A stretch of 64,000 bases of DNA. Source: Egbenema bharatensis (GTDB lineage: Bacteria; Cyanobacteriota; Cyanobacteriia; Elainellales; Elainellaceae). A model generated the notes under the pieces. That model saw only the letters and a list, made by a program, of their open reading frames with translations. It was not told the DNA's origin and made no database searches. The stretch is taken from positions 2,666,001-2,730,000 of the forward strand of contig NZ_CP182236.1 in assembly GCF_048077055.1 (NCBI RefSeq), read 5' to 3'. The position numbers were made by a program, and so were the translations under genes. Below are positions 28,000-37,107 of the stretch, one piece after another (within the stretch, counting starts at the first letter, position 1; each line of letters starts with the position of its first letter).

Positions 28000-29391
28000 C
28001 TAGATTTGCAGAATGGCGCGGGCCACCATGAAGTAAATGGATACGCCCAAGACATCGACGATCGTAGTAATAAAGGGAGCAGACATTAGAGCCGGGTCGC
28101 GCTTTAACCAGCGAAACAGAAAAGGTAAACCGGATCCAGCCAGAGAAGCCAGGAGCGAAATCGCAAAAAGGCTAATCCCCACCACAATGGCAACTTGCAG
28201 ATCGTCCTGTAGCCAATAGGCCCAGGCAATGGTAATCGCCGCCAGCATTCCCCCTAAAAAGGCTCCTGCAATCAGTTCTCGGCCAATGACTCGCAGGGTT
28301 GCTTTCTGGGGAATTTCTTCTGTACTCAGTCCCCGGATTACCACCGTCGAAGATTGCGCGCCAACATTGCCGCCTGTGTCAATCAACAGCGGCACAAAGA
28401 AGGCCAGGGCCACGACCGCCTCCAGCACTTCCTCCTGGGTTTGCATAATCGTTCCTGTAAAGGTATTGGCCACCAGCAGCACCAATAGCCAGACAACCCG
28501 CCGCCGCGCCACGGTAAACAGGTTCAGGTTGAAATAGTTTTCCTTTCCCGATTGCAGTCCGCCCAGGGTGTAGATATCCTCCGTCGTTTCTGCCTGCAAG
28601 ACATCTAGGGCATCATCCACGGTGATAATTCCCACCAAACGCTGCTCTTTGTCCACCACGGGCAAAGCCACAAAGTCGTAACGTTGCATAATCCGGGCCA
28701 CCTCTTCCTGATCGGTTTCAGTGACGACGGAGATCACCTTGGGCTTCATGATTTCTGCGATCGTTTCATGGGGACGCGCACTGACCAACTCCCGCAGGGA
28801 CAAAATTCCCACCAGATGCCGTTCTGCATCAATCACGTATAGGTAGTAGATGGTTTCACTCACCTCAGCAAAGTCGCGGATTTGCTCCAGGGTTTCTGCC
28901 ACTGTGTTCGTCTGCTGCAAGGCCACATAGCGAGGAGTCATCAGCCGCCCTGCCGTTTCCGGTGGATAGCCCAACAGCATTGCCGTCGCTTCCCGTTCCT
29001 CTGGACTAATTGCTTCAATCAACCGCCGCACCACCGTTGCCGGGAGTTCATCCAGCAGGCGCACCCGATCGTCTGGCGACATTTTGCCAAAAATATCGAT
29101 CACATCCTGCCGTTTGAACTTTTCCACCAGGGCTTGCTGAGTGCTCCACCGGAAATGTTCGTAAACCTGTAGGGCTTCTTCCTTGGAGAGCAACCGAAAG
29201 GCGATCGCTTGCATCTGGGCCGGGAGTCCTTCGATCGCCTCTGCAATGTCCACGGGTTCCACAGGTTCTAGTAGAGCTTTCGCACCGTCCAGATTTTCCT
29301 GGGTCAACAGTGTATAAAGCTGTGACTGGACAAGCTGCTGAAGTTCGTATCGCGTCATCTGGCTGGGGGCAGAATTAAACCGGGTGGACAC
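28000..29391 (-). CDS. mgtE: Magnesium transporter MgtE
   Basis: 463 residues from a GTG at 29391 with AAGGAG 8 bases upstream. The N-terminal helical domain (about 20-135, with EALQVYEHFRWS and DRVRLLDELP) is followed by two CBS domains (about 140-265) and five membrane spans (about 285-460), with the conserved DTGGNVGAQSSTVVIRGL motif lining the pore. MgtE is a dimeric Mg2+ channel at the inner membrane, closed when the N and CBS domains bind Mg2+. All expected regions are present and the length is normal. Confidence 0.95.
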   Translation of the reverse strand: MSTRFNSAPSQMTRYELQQLVQSQLYTLLTQENLDGAKALLEPVEPVDIAEAIEGLPAQMQAIAFRLLSKEEALQVYEHFRWSTQQALVEKFKRQDVIDIFGKMSPDDRVRLLDELPATVVRRLIEAISPEEREATAMLLGYPPETAGRLMTPRYVALQQTNTVAETLEQIRDFAEVSETIYYLYVIDAERHLVGILSLRELVSARPHETIAEIMKPKVISVVTETDQEEVARIMQRYDFVALPVVDKEQRLVGIITVDDALDVLQAETTEDIYTLGGLQSGKENYFNLNLFTVARRRVVWLLVLLVANTFTGTIMQTQEEVLEAVVALAFFVPLLIDTGGNVGAQSSTVVIRGLSTEEIPQKATLRVIGRELIAGAFLGGMLAAITIAWAYWLQDDLQVAIVVGISLFAISLLASLAGSGLPFLFRWLKRDPALMSAPFITTIVDVLGVSIYFMVARAILQI

Positions 29392-29818
29392 TATCCATCT
29401 CCTTGATCAATTAGTTTGATTCGTTTGATTCGTCTGATCTGGCAGGACTGACGCAAATTCGACAGGTTCTACGTTCCACTATCCCTTTCTACCCTGAAGG
29501 GCAGCAAACGAAAGTTCCCCAGGATCCGGGAATCGAGGGGAGCAGGGGGTCACTCCTGGAGGTAATTTACATCAAGAAATATTGGTAGGTGAATATTCAC
29601 AAAGGGAGAAATTTGAAGGGAGTATCCTACTTTTGGAGCAGGCTGAAGCAGAACCCACCCCTGCCCCTCCCAGGAGGGAACCCACCCCTGCCCCTCCCAG
29701 GAGGGGATTTTATGGTCATTTAGTGAACAGCGGACTGGAGGAGAAATGGAGGGAACAGTCGGGAATAGTTGGTTGGAAGGCGGAAGTTTAGAGAGAACCG
29801 TGAGTCGAGGGAGGCGAT
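29392..29818. other. Intergenic region with short direct repeat
   Basis: Contains two tandem copies of ACCCACCCCTGCCCCTCCCA (29655-29703), related to the repeats at 32433-32570. Otherwise only short frames without support; the 69-residue frame over the repeat is not credible. Confidence 0.5.
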
Positions 29819-30700
29819 ATGCACCGCAGTTACCTGGATGTGGCGCGACAGGGTAAAAATCAGTGGTGGCGATATGTGATTGGAATTTTTATTGCCCAGT
29901 TTTGCTTTCAGGTATTGAGCATTCTGGTGCTGCTGCTGTTGCTGTATGGATTGTCGATCGCCTTATCTCAGTCCACCTTAGACCGGATTCCTCAGCCGCT
30001 GGCCGCCTATGTGTTTGTCAATTTCCCTTTTATCTTTTTTGCCTTGGGAACGGTGTTGACGGTCGCATGGATACATCATCGCCCAGTGCTAACGCTGATC
30101 AGCGCAGAGAGGGTGTTCCGGTTTAAGCGATTTTGGGCCGGTTTTGGGGCCTGGTTTTTAATGTTGGCGGGTTCTCAAATGGCCTTTCTGTGGCTCACGC
30201 CTGAAACCTACCAGTTTTCCTGGGAACCCTTGCAGTGGCTGTTGTTTCTGCCCTTTGCCCTGATTCTGACCCCCATTCAAACCATGGCTGAAGAACTGTT
30301 TTTTCGGGGGTATCTGATGCAGGGGTTGGGGTTAATCAACCGTCATCCGCTGTTTTTGATGGGAGTCACCAGCTTTTTGTTTGTGCTGCCTCATATGGGC
30401 AATCCTGAAATTCAGCGGGGCTTTATCTGGGTGGGGTTGAGCTACTGGGTGTGGGGCGTGTTTTTTGCTGCGATTACCCTGAAAGACGATCGCCTGGAAC
30501 TAGCCATGGGAAGCCATGCCGCCAATAATTTGTTTGCAGCTCTGCTAGTTAACTCGGCTGATTCGGTGCTGCCCTCCCCTGCCGTATGGACAGTAGAACC
30601 CGGAGATCCACGGAGTAGTTTGATCTATCAGCTTGGGATCAGTGCAGCGTTCTACTGTCTGTTTTTTGGCTGGGGGAAGTCATCGCGGTCTAAACCTTGA
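29819..30700 (+). CDS. CPBP-family intramembrane metalloprotease
   Basis: 293 residues with about eight hydrophobic segments. The family motifs are present: EELFFRG (Glu-Glu-x3-Arg) near residue 160, FVLPHMGNPE supplying a His about 35 residues on, and GSHAANN near 240. GGGAGG precedes the ATG. CPBP (Abi/CaaX) proteins are membrane proteases with a catalytic Glu and His; some process prenylated proteins or bacteriocin-related peptides. No partner is evident. The last 11 bases overlap the end of the oxygenase gene on the other strand. Confidence 0.88.
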   Translation: MHRSYLDVARQGKNQWWRYVIGIFIAQFCFQVLSILVLLLLLYGLSIALSQSTLDRIPQPLAAYVFVNFPFIFFALGTVLTVAWIHHRPVLTLISAERVFRFKRFWAGFGAWFLMLAGSQMAFLWLTPETYQFSWEPLQWLLFLPFALILTPIQTMAEELFFRGYLMQGLGLINRHPLFLMGVTSFLFVLPHMGNPEIQRGFIWVGLSYWVWGVFFAAITLKDDRLELAMGSHAANNLFAALLVNSADSVLPSPAVWTVEPGDPRSSLIYQLGISAAFYCLFFGWGKSSRSKP

Positions 30701-32174
30701 ATGAATGGGAGGTGAAGTTACCGTGCAGTCCGTAGGGAATGTGATGCTTGAGTTTGAGCTGGGCTACCTCTTGCAGATCAGAGGCGTTTAGGATCACTAA
30801 TTTCGATCGCTCCTGCTGGCCATCGAATACCAGGGTCAGCAACCAGCCCTCATCTTCCGCCGTGCTATCCGGACGAGGGACAAAAATCGGTTCGCTGACA
30901 AAACCGTGGGGTGCAGCACTCCACAGCAGTCGATCGTCCGTTTGCCAGTCCAGCTTCAAAATCGCTTGCAGCGGAGCATTCCCCGTAGGCGCATGGGCAG
31001 CTCCCATGTAGGTATAGCGGTTAGGACGACCGACGCGATCGGGATGGACGACGGGAAACTCACAGCAGCGCGGCTCAACTAACTGGGGATGAACCTGTTG
31101 AGTGGTCAGGTCAAATTCAAATCGCCACAATTGACCCGGAGCCAGGCGATCGAACTTCACGGTCAGGTAGTCTTCATTGGGGCCGACGGCGGGTAACTCG
31201 GCGTAGCAGATTGAATCGACGCAGAGCTTACCGTCCTGCTCAAAAGCGTTGGCATGGTGAAAGATGAAACCTGCTTCGACTGGAATCGTCTGAACTGGAG
31301 CATCGCCATGTCGGGGAATGATGATTGCCTGGGAGGGGCGATCGGTTTGAACGTTCAGGCTTTGTCCAGCCCCTTTCAGTCCCAACAGGTAGGGCAGGGG
31401 ATTGAAGGAAACGGGAGCCTGGAAGAAGATGCAGTAGTTGGGGGTGATGGCAAAGTCGTGCATGAAGCCAAACCCTGGAACTGCATGGGAATGCTGCCGG
31501 ACAACTTTCCCTGATACATCCAGCTCATAGATTGTAATGGTGGTGGATAAACCGGGTTTGATGGCAAAATTCACCAGGCAGGCATTGCCATCATCGAGAG
31601 CACAGTTCGGATCGACTCGCGGATGGGCTGCAAAGGCGGAACCGGGTTGCAACACACCATCCAGATCGTCTAACCCCAGGGTTTCCAGCGTACTGGGATC
31701 AAGGCGATGGGGTTCTGCGGCTTCCCAGAGGGCCAGAAGTTTGTCGCCCCAATAAATTACGTTGGTATTGGCAATATTTTTGAGGCGAAAGTCCAATAGA
31801 TTCGCCAGCCAGCCCCCTAGCTTCTGAGTGCCAAACACTCCCCGATACAGAATCTTGCCAGCTTCCTGCTCCTCTAAGTACCCCTGAGTTTGGACAAAAC
31901 GATTGCGGAAATGGGCCCGCCCATCCTGGAAGGTAAAGGCACAGATCATGCCATCTCCGTCAAAAGGATGATGAATTCGCTGGCCATTGACATCCAACAA
32001 TCCTGGCCCATTGCGAAATAGGGTTCCCTGCAATTCAGCCGGAATTTGTCCTTCGATTTCGTCAATCCAATACTCATGCTCATCCTGGAGCGATCGATAT
32101 CCTTTGCGCCATTCGTCCAGGCTGTAGGAGAGGGAGGTGGAAGAAGTCTGGTTGAGTTGAGTTGGGGTCTGCAT
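30690..32174 (-). CDS. Carotenoid oxygenase, apocarotenoid-15,15'-oxygenase-like
   Basis: 494 residues, the length of cyanobacterial apocarotenoid oxygenases. The four iron-binding His of the RPE65/carotenoid-cleavage family are present and correctly spaced: His184 (FAAHPRVDP), His239 (FMHDFAIT), His306 (FHHANAF) and His484 (YGLHGNFTSH). The enzyme uses Fe(II) and O2 to split a conjugated double bond, giving retinal from apocarotenals in the characterised Synechocystis enzyme. A typical start, FRNGPG, and the HHPFDGDGM motif are also intact. It is expected to be cytoplasmic and membrane-associated. Confidence 0.92.
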   Translation of the reverse strand: MQTPTQLNQTSSTSLSYSLDEWRKGYRSLQDEHEYWIDEIEGQIPAELQGTLFRNGPGLLDVNGQRIHHPFDGDGMICAFTFQDGRAHFRNRFVQTQGYLEEQEAGKILYRGVFGTQKLGGWLANLLDFRLKNIANTNVIYWGDKLLALWEAAEPHRLDPSTLETLGLDDLDGVLQPGSAFAAHPRVDPNCALDDGNACLVNFAIKPGLSTTITIYELDVSGKVVRQHSHAVPGFGFMHDFAITPNYCIFFQAPVSFNPLPYLLGLKGAGQSLNVQTDRPSQAIIIPRHGDAPVQTIPVEAGFIFHHANAFEQDGKLCVDSICYAELPAVGPNEDYLTVKFDRLAPGQLWRFEFDLTTQQVHPQLVEPRCCEFPVVHPDRVGRPNRYTYMGAAHAPTGNAPLQAILKLDWQTDDRLLWSAAPHGFVSEPIFVPRPDSTAEDEGWLLTLVFDGQQERSKLVILNASDLQEVAQLKLKHHIPYGLHGNFTSHSFKV

Positions 32175-32651
32175 GAATAGAGAGAAGCTGTTAAAGGTGA
32201 TTCAAATTTACGAAACTTAACATCTTCCAGGGTAAATCGGTTTCCTGATTTAAGCCAACTTCAAAAGGTAGAACTTTGTGGTTTGGTCAGTTCTATGCGG
32301 GAGCATCTCATACCAATTTGATTGGCAGACATTGCACATCCTACGCAAGGACGCACTGCTGTGCGCCCCTACAGGCAATCTATCTACCGTGCAAACGATT
32401 TGAATCGGTATCACTTGTGTAATAGGGTGAAGCTAACCCACCCCTAACCCCTCCCAGGAAGGGAAACTGAGAACCCACCCCTAACCCCTCCCAGGCGGGG
32501 AAACTCTGGAGACCCTTAACCAGGAGAATGTCCATAAAATCCCCTTTGGGGAGGGGCAGGGGTGAGTTCCAATGTCTGATTCCACCAGACCTTTATACGG
32601 TGCAGGCAAGATGCCTACCCCACAAGAGTAAATAGTTGATCTACAGGAGTT
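32175..32651. repeat. Repeat-rich intergenic region
   Basis: Bases 32345-32375 hold the palindrome GGACGCACTGCTGTGCGCCC, as in the element at 17114-17224. Bases 32433-32570 hold two direct copies of ACCCACCCCTAACCCCTCCC and an inverted partner near 32545-32568 (CCCCTTTGGGGAGGGGCAGG), giving MITE-like symmetry. Bases 32596-32630 contain AAGATGCCTACCCCACAAGA of the GGCAAGATGCC family. No gene is seen. Confidence 0.65.
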
Positions 32652-32897
32652 TTAGCTGCTTCTGCGACGATAGTGGGTGTTGATTTTCATCACCTCGTTG
32701 GGGTTGGGAGTGGGCAGGAAGCGACTCCAGGTGGTGGCATCGCGGAAGTTGAGGACGTGCAGGTGGTGGATGATTTCGTTCACGCCTTCCGGGGAACCGA
32801 TCGCAATCAGCTTGATCGATTCCCGATTGGGCAACTCCTGATGGGGCAACGAGTCGGATTCGCTGCCAGAGTTGAATATGCAGTTTTCGCCTGTCAT
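32652..32897 (-). CDS. Small conserved cyanobacterial protein, paralogue of 1383-1631
   Basis: 81 residues from ATG at 32897, with AAAGGA 9 bases upstream; the frame is open a further 20 codons. The first 28 residues are polar and variable. From IKLIAIGSPEGV to the end it aligns with the 1383-1631 protein (TWSRFLP versus DWSRPLP, EVMKI versus EIMRI). Function unknown. Like its paralogue it has a GC-rich hairpin-forming leader of about 200 bases, though the two leaders do not align clearly. Confidence 0.75.
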   Translation of the reverse strand: MTGENCIFNSGSESDSLPHQELPNRESIKLIAIGSPEGVNEIIHHLHVLNFRDATTWSRFLPTPNPNEVMKINTHYRRRSS

Positions 32898-33100
32898 GAA
32901 AAGAATTCCTTTGAGTATTGGAGGGAAGAAACTCAGGAACCCAGTTTTCCCCACCAAACCAGAATCGCTCCTAGCCTTGGACGAACCTCAGCTAAAATAG
33001 ACCCCAGCCTGTACAGACTCGTTGTCAGCTTGTCTGTCGGGTTAGTGGCTGAGTGGTGTTTCTCTCACCGCTCGGTCACGCCAGATTCCTGAGAGCCAGG
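32898..33100 (-). promoter_or_regulatory. Hairpin-rich leader of the small paralogue
   Basis: Reading the minus strand, CTCTCA/TGAGAG encloses CCGAGCGG, and AGTCTG-TA-CAGGCT forms another arm nearer the gene. The arrangement resembles, but does not match base for base, the leader at 1136-1382. I cannot name a class. Confidence 0.3.
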
Positions 33101-33263
33101 CGACGTTTTTTACCACACCAGGGGATTTCATCGCCTTAATCGAATAGCGTAGTGAATTCTGAGGGTTCCGTCAATCTCTTTACCCAAGATTTTTTAGGAT
33201 TGCTTGACCTGCACCCGGAACCGATCGCCCTTTCTGGAGTCTGGACGGATTGGGCGATCGCGT

Positions 33264-33667
33264 TCACCCTGTTCCTTCCCAATCCTCCAAACGTAAGCCT
33301 ACTATGGTTAAATTCATTCGTATTGTGTGTCACTAAAGTTAGCTGATGGGCTTGAGCAATTGATGCAATCAACACATCATGCGGGCCGATCGGCGTTCCA
33401 GTAGAAGACAATTGAGCGCGAATTTCCCCTGCAAGAACGGCTGCGGCATCATCAAAGGGAAGAGAAATAAATACTCGTAAAAATCGCTGCTGCTTGGCGA
33501 GAGCTTCGGACGGATTGCGGCTCTTCAGTGCACCATAAAATATCTGCTTTCACGACTGAGCAAACAGCAATGTCCTCAGCATTAGTGCTGCGAATGCGGT
33601 TTTGAACTGCCACCGATCGACCGTTCAAATACCGTATACAGACATTTGTATCCAGCAAGTACTTCAC
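33264..33667 (-). pseudogene. VapC-like PIN toxin, two frameshifts
   Basis: GTG start at 33667 gives KYLLDTNVCIRYLNGRS, the first PIN strand. The frame breaks near 33535 after VVKADIL, where a Tyr codon appears to lack two bases. The next segment, GALKSRNPSEALAKQQRF on to QLSSTGTPIGPHDVLIASIA and LVTHNTNEF, is in another frame. A second lesion near 33305 shifts it again before VGLRLEDWEGTG and the natural stop at 33264. Restored, the protein would have about 135 residues, normal for VapC ribonucleases. The start overlaps the antitoxin stop (GTGA). As read no functional toxin can be made. Confidence 0.85.
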
Positions 33668-33933
33668 AACAGGACTTCCCGTTCCTCGTAGTTGCCTTCA
33701 TCCTCAACGGTCAATGGTTCATCCTTAAAACAACCAAATGTTTCTTCAAAAAAATTAGGGGGGTATCCCTTCCCCTTTGACTGTGCCGATGGTGCGGTGC
33801 AATCATCATCTGGTTCATTGATCAACAGAATAATCTTTACGGTTTGCTGCTCACCCAGGTGAGAACGGACTTGTTCAGGCAGTTTAACGTTTCCATCTGC
33901 CGTAATTTGAGCCGGAAATTCATATGCTTTCAT
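33664..33933 (-). CDS. VapB-like antitoxin
   Basis: 89 residues. The first 45 (MKAYEFPAQITADGNVKLPE, then VRSHLGEQQTVKIILLINE) form a short beta-rich domain like AbrB/SpoVT-type antitoxins. The remainder is Pro- and acid-rich and would wrap the toxin (FFEETFGCFKDEPLTVEDE). The gene overlaps the downstream PIN gene by four bases, the classic coupled antitoxin-toxin order. Antitoxins of this kind bind their own promoter. The antitoxin is intact although the toxin is not. Confidence 0.8.
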   Translation of the reverse strand: MKAYEFPAQITADGNVKLPEQVRSHLGEQQTVKIILLINEPDDDCTAPSAQSKGKGYPPNFFEETFGCFKDEPLTVEDEGNYEEREVLL

Positions 33934-34131
33934 ATCCAGACCAGTAAATTAAGCCTTCTAGAAAATTTTTACCAAACCTGAACGGGTGAATCGTTCAAAG
34001 GCCCGTTCTTTCCTTCATTGTAGAACCTCGGTTCAGTCATTCTTTCCGCGTCAACCGATCGCCCTTTCTGGAGTCTGATAGACTGGGCGATCGCTAATCC
34101 GGAGCGAGATTAAACCATGACCTTAACGAGT

Positions 34132-34959
34132 TTAAAGAGCCTCCAACCAACGCAGCAAGTCCTCGATCGTGGCAAAATCCAGCAATGCTTCCCCCAACGC
34201 TTCGAGCTGAGGAATTCCTAGATGCCGAATTTGCTCCTGCACCTCCACCGGAATTTCTCCTACCCGACGGTTCAGCAACCGCAGAATGATTGCAACCTCG
34301 CCTTGTTGTCGCCCTTCTTCCCGCCCTTCCTGCAAAATTTCCTGATAAACTATCGATTCCCGCATCGATCGACTCCTGAAGATTTGCTGAATCTGCTGTT
34401 GGCTAAACTTTAATCCTGCTAAGACCTGCGTACAGGCATACACTTCCTGCCGCAGTTCCTCTGCTTCTATCTTACTGACCTCTTGAACGACGCGACGAAG
34501 TAACTGTTCTGGGCGATCGGCTGCTGCCAGACAAGCCAACGGCATTAGGGCTGGTTCTTGTAGCAATCCCTCCGGCGATTCTTCCCACAGTCGCATCACT
34601 TGGTATTCGTGGCGAGTTCGTTCCACCTGAAAGCAGGTTTCAATCTGGCGATCGTCGCTGGGGGGTTTCAGCAAGATCACCACCTGAGTAATGGGCGATC
34701 GATAACGGCGATAGAGCCGCACCCAATAATCCAACATGCGCAGGGAGAGGGGTGGTTCTGTGGTTAATTTGACCTGAAACTCCAGATGCAAAATCCGATC
34801 GCGGGTTGCTAAAAAGGTGACGGAATCTGCCCGAATCGGTTCAATGCTTAACTCGGTTTTGAGCACACGAACGGAGTCTGGAGTTTCACCCAGGAGCCAG
34901 GCCGCAAAGCGATCGGGGTACTTCTCAGAGAGGAATTTGCAGAGGTTGTCATAGGCCAT
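34132..34959 (-). CDS. Rpn/PD-(D/E)XK-family putative nuclease
   Basis: 275 residues. The N-terminal half reads DRFAAWLLG, then LSIEPIRADSVTFLATRDRILHLEFQV, which fits the D...ExQ core of the PD-(D/E)XK fold in Rpn recombination-promoting nucleases. LRMLDYWVRLYRRY follows. The C-terminal 60 residues (EGREEGRQQGEVAIILRLLNRRVG) match the DUF4351-type tail common in cyanobacterial members. Such genes are multicopy and mobile in cyanobacteria; Rpn proteins nick DNA, and their host role is unclear. It lies next to the toxin-antitoxin remnants. Confidence 0.85.
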   Translation of the reverse strand: MAYDNLCKFLSEKYPDRFAAWLLGETPDSVRVLKTELSIEPIRADSVTFLATRDRILHLEFQVKLTTEPPLSLRMLDYWVRLYRRYRSPITQVVILLKPPSDDRQIETCFQVERTRHEYQVMRLWEESPEGLLQEPALMPLACLAAADRPEQLLRRVVQEVSKIEAEELRQEVYACTQVLAGLKFSQQQIQQIFRSRSMRESIVYQEILQEGREEGRQQGEVAIILRLLNRRVGEIPVEVQEQIRHLGIPQLEALGEALLDFATIEDLLRWLEAL

Positions 34960-35028
34960 GACTGGGAACGGTTAGGGTCTATGTCACTCGATCGCCCAGT
35001 GTCAGATCACCAGTTCGATCGCCCAGTG

Positions 35029-36816
35029 TCAGATCACCAGTGAAGGATCGGCTTGAACCGTGTTGAGCATTCCAGAATACACCAGGCCGCGATGGACATC
35101 CAGCGTCAGGATTGCCCCGTCCCGAATCAGTTCCGTGGCATTTTTGACCCCAACAATCACCGGAACCCCCAGGCGCAAACCGATGACCGCTGCATGACTG
35201 GTCAGGCTTTCCTCCTCAGTGACAATTCCAGAGGCCTTGCGGATCGCTTCGACATGATTGGCATTTGTTTTCGACACCACCAGAATTTCACCGTGATTGA
35301 ACGTGCCCAGATCGATGCTGTTGTGGGCGACCCTGGCCCGACCGCTGACGGAACCTTGCCCAATGCCGATGCCTCGTCCCAAAACGGCCGTCACGACATC
35401 CACTTTGATCAAATCCGTGGAGCCAGACACCCCCTGAAGGGTTCCAGCCGTCATCACGACCAGATCCCCCTGATAGAGTAATTCTTTTTCCTGGGCTACA
35501 TTGATTGCTGCCTGGAAGGTTTGCCCGGTGGAGGGTAAATCCAGCACCAACAGTGGTTTGACTCCCCAAACGAGCTGCAACTGTCGAGCCACATCCACGT
35601 GGGGAGTCACGGCCAGAATTGGCTTGCGGGGACGAAACTTGGAAACATTACGAGCCGTTGCCCCGGTTTTGGTCAGGGTCATGATGGCAGCCGCTTGCAG
35701 TTGTTCAGCAATTTGCCCAACGGCCTGGCTGATGGCATTGGGGATCGTTCGCCCCGGCACATCTTCCAGATTACGGTTGAGGGACATTTCCTGCTCAATC
35801 CGGCAGGCAATCCGCGACATGGTTTCGACGGCCTGCACCGGATATTTACCCACCGCCGTTTCGTTGGACAGCATCACCGCATCGGTTCCATCCAGAATCG
35901 CGTTCGCCACGTCGGAAATTTCAGCCCGGGTAGCGCGGGGATTGTTCACCATACTATCGAGCATTTGCGTCGCCGTAATCACCGGAATGCCCAGTCGATT
36001 GGCGGTACGAATCAGCCGCTTTTGCAGCATAGGCACATCTTCTGCGGGCAGTTCTACCCCCAGATCACCCCGAGCCACCATCACGCCATCGCAGATGGAC
36101 AGGACTGCCTCCATTTGCTCGATCGCCTCGTGTTTCTCAATCTTGGCGATCACAGGCACATCTTTCCCGGCACTGGAGATCAGTTCCTTAATTTCCAGAA
36201 CATCCTGGGGATTACGGACAAAGCTAAGGGCAACCCAGTCTACGCCCTGATCTAAGCCGAACATTAAGTCCTGCTTGTCCTTATCCGTCAGGGCCCGAAT
36301 GGAGAGGTAAACCCCTGGAAAGTTGACCCCCTTGTTGTTGGACAAGACTCCATCCACCACCACGCGGCAGAAGAGGGCTTTTTTGTCGAGATCAACTTTT
36401 TCCACAAACATTTCAACCCGACCATCATCCAGCAGGATGGTCGCGCCTTCTGGCACTTCTTCCGCCAGGGTTGCGTAGGTGACGGAACTCATTTCCTGCG
36501 TTCCCACCATCGGATGGCTGGTCAGAATGTAGGGATCGCCCTTCTTTAAGGTAATGGAGCCGTTTTCAAATTTACCCAGGCGAATTTTTGGCCCCTGGAG
36601 GTCTTGCAGAATCCCGACGGGTTGATTTAGCTCAAAGGAAACCTGACGAATCGTGCGAATGTTGCGCTGATGGTCATCGTAGGTGCCATGCGAGAAATTC
36701 AGGCGGAGGGTCGTTGCTCCAGCCTCAATGAGCGATCGCAGGACATCTGGACTGCTGGTAGCAGGGCCGATCGTGGCAACGATTTTTGTGCGCCGAAGAA
36801 AGTGTTGTGGGTGCAT
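35029..36816 (-). CDS. pyk: Pyruvate kinase with C-terminal PEP-utiliser domain
   Basis: 595 residues from ATG at 36816 (MHPQHFLRRTKIVATIGPAT); the frame is open further upstream but without homology. The TIM barrel and B-domain carry LRLNFSHG, the signature IAKIEKHEA, VARGDLGVELP and TATQMLDSM. After about residue 480 comes a phosphohistidine-type mobile domain, GSVSGRARVA to EEESLTSHAAVIGLRLGVP. This extra domain is usual in cyanobacterial and Bacillus pyruvate kinases. The enzyme makes pyruvate and ATP from PEP and ADP, the last step of glycolysis. The divergent region upstream contains a MITE-like element. Confidence 0.95.
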   Translation of the reverse strand: MHPQHFLRRTKIVATIGPATSSPDVLRSLIEAGATTLRLNFSHGTYDDHQRNIRTIRQVSFELNQPVGILQDLQGPKIRLGKFENGSITLKKGDPYILTSHPMVGTQEMSSVTYATLAEEVPEGATILLDDGRVEMFVEKVDLDKKALFCRVVVDGVLSNNKGVNFPGVYLSIRALTDKDKQDLMFGLDQGVDWVALSFVRNPQDVLEIKELISSAGKDVPVIAKIEKHEAIEQMEAVLSICDGVMVARGDLGVELPAEDVPMLQKRLIRTANRLGIPVITATQMLDSMVNNPRATRAEISDVANAILDGTDAVMLSNETAVGKYPVQAVETMSRIACRIEQEMSLNRNLEDVPGRTIPNAISQAVGQIAEQLQAAAIMTLTKTGATARNVSKFRPRKPILAVTPHVDVARQLQLVWGVKPLLVLDLPSTGQTFQAAINVAQEKELLYQGDLVVMTAGTLQGVSGSTDLIKVDVVTAVLGRGIGIGQGSVSGRARVAHNSIDLGTFNHGEILVVSKTNANHVEAIRKASGIVTEEESLTSHAAVIGLRLGVPVIVGVKNATELIRDGAILTLDVHRGLVYSGMLNTVQADPSLVI

Positions 36817-36913
36817 GGACGTATTAAGTCTGAAGAAGAGGCTTGCGAAACTCCTACCAGCTTGCGAAGCGGCAAAACGGATAGTATCACGTTTAGCAAA
36901 TCTAAACACATAA

Positions 36914-36945
36914 AATCCCCATTCCAAGAGGCAGGATGGGGAAAT
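36914..36945 (-). terminator. Possible terminator-like hairpin upstream of pyk
   Basis: On the minus strand CCCCATCC and GGAATGGGG form a stem followed by ATTTTATG. It could end transcripts from the COP23-type gene or be a leader element of pyk. The U-run is short. Confidence 0.35.
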
Positions 36946-36989
36946 TTACAAGATTTATACGGGGATCATCACTTTGTAAAGGATGAGCA

Positions 36990-37098
36990 ATATATTGAGA
37001 ATCATAAATTAAATAACCTGTCAATCATCCTACCTGTTTGACTGGGCGGGCAAGATGCCTACCCACAAGAATTTCAGGTTATTCAATTTGGATTCCTG
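36990..37098. repeat. MITE-like element, GGGCGGGCAAGATGCC family
   Basis: Left end GAGAATCATAAATTAAATAA and right end complement CAGGAATCCAAATTGAATAA are inverted copies. The core is GGGCGGGCAAGATGCCTACC, an imperfect palindrome, followed by CCACAAGAATTTCAGG. The length is about 109 bases. Confidence 0.7.
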
Positions 37099-37107
37099 AG
37101 GGGCGGA

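Noticed and set aside
29582..29791. 69-codon frame
   Set aside because: It translates the tandem CCCACCCCTGCCCCTCCC repeat; no family or ribosome site.
35501..36255. Two long plus-strand frames (249 and 218 codons)
   Set aside because: Both are antisense to pyruvate kinase, whose motifs are all present on the minus strand.
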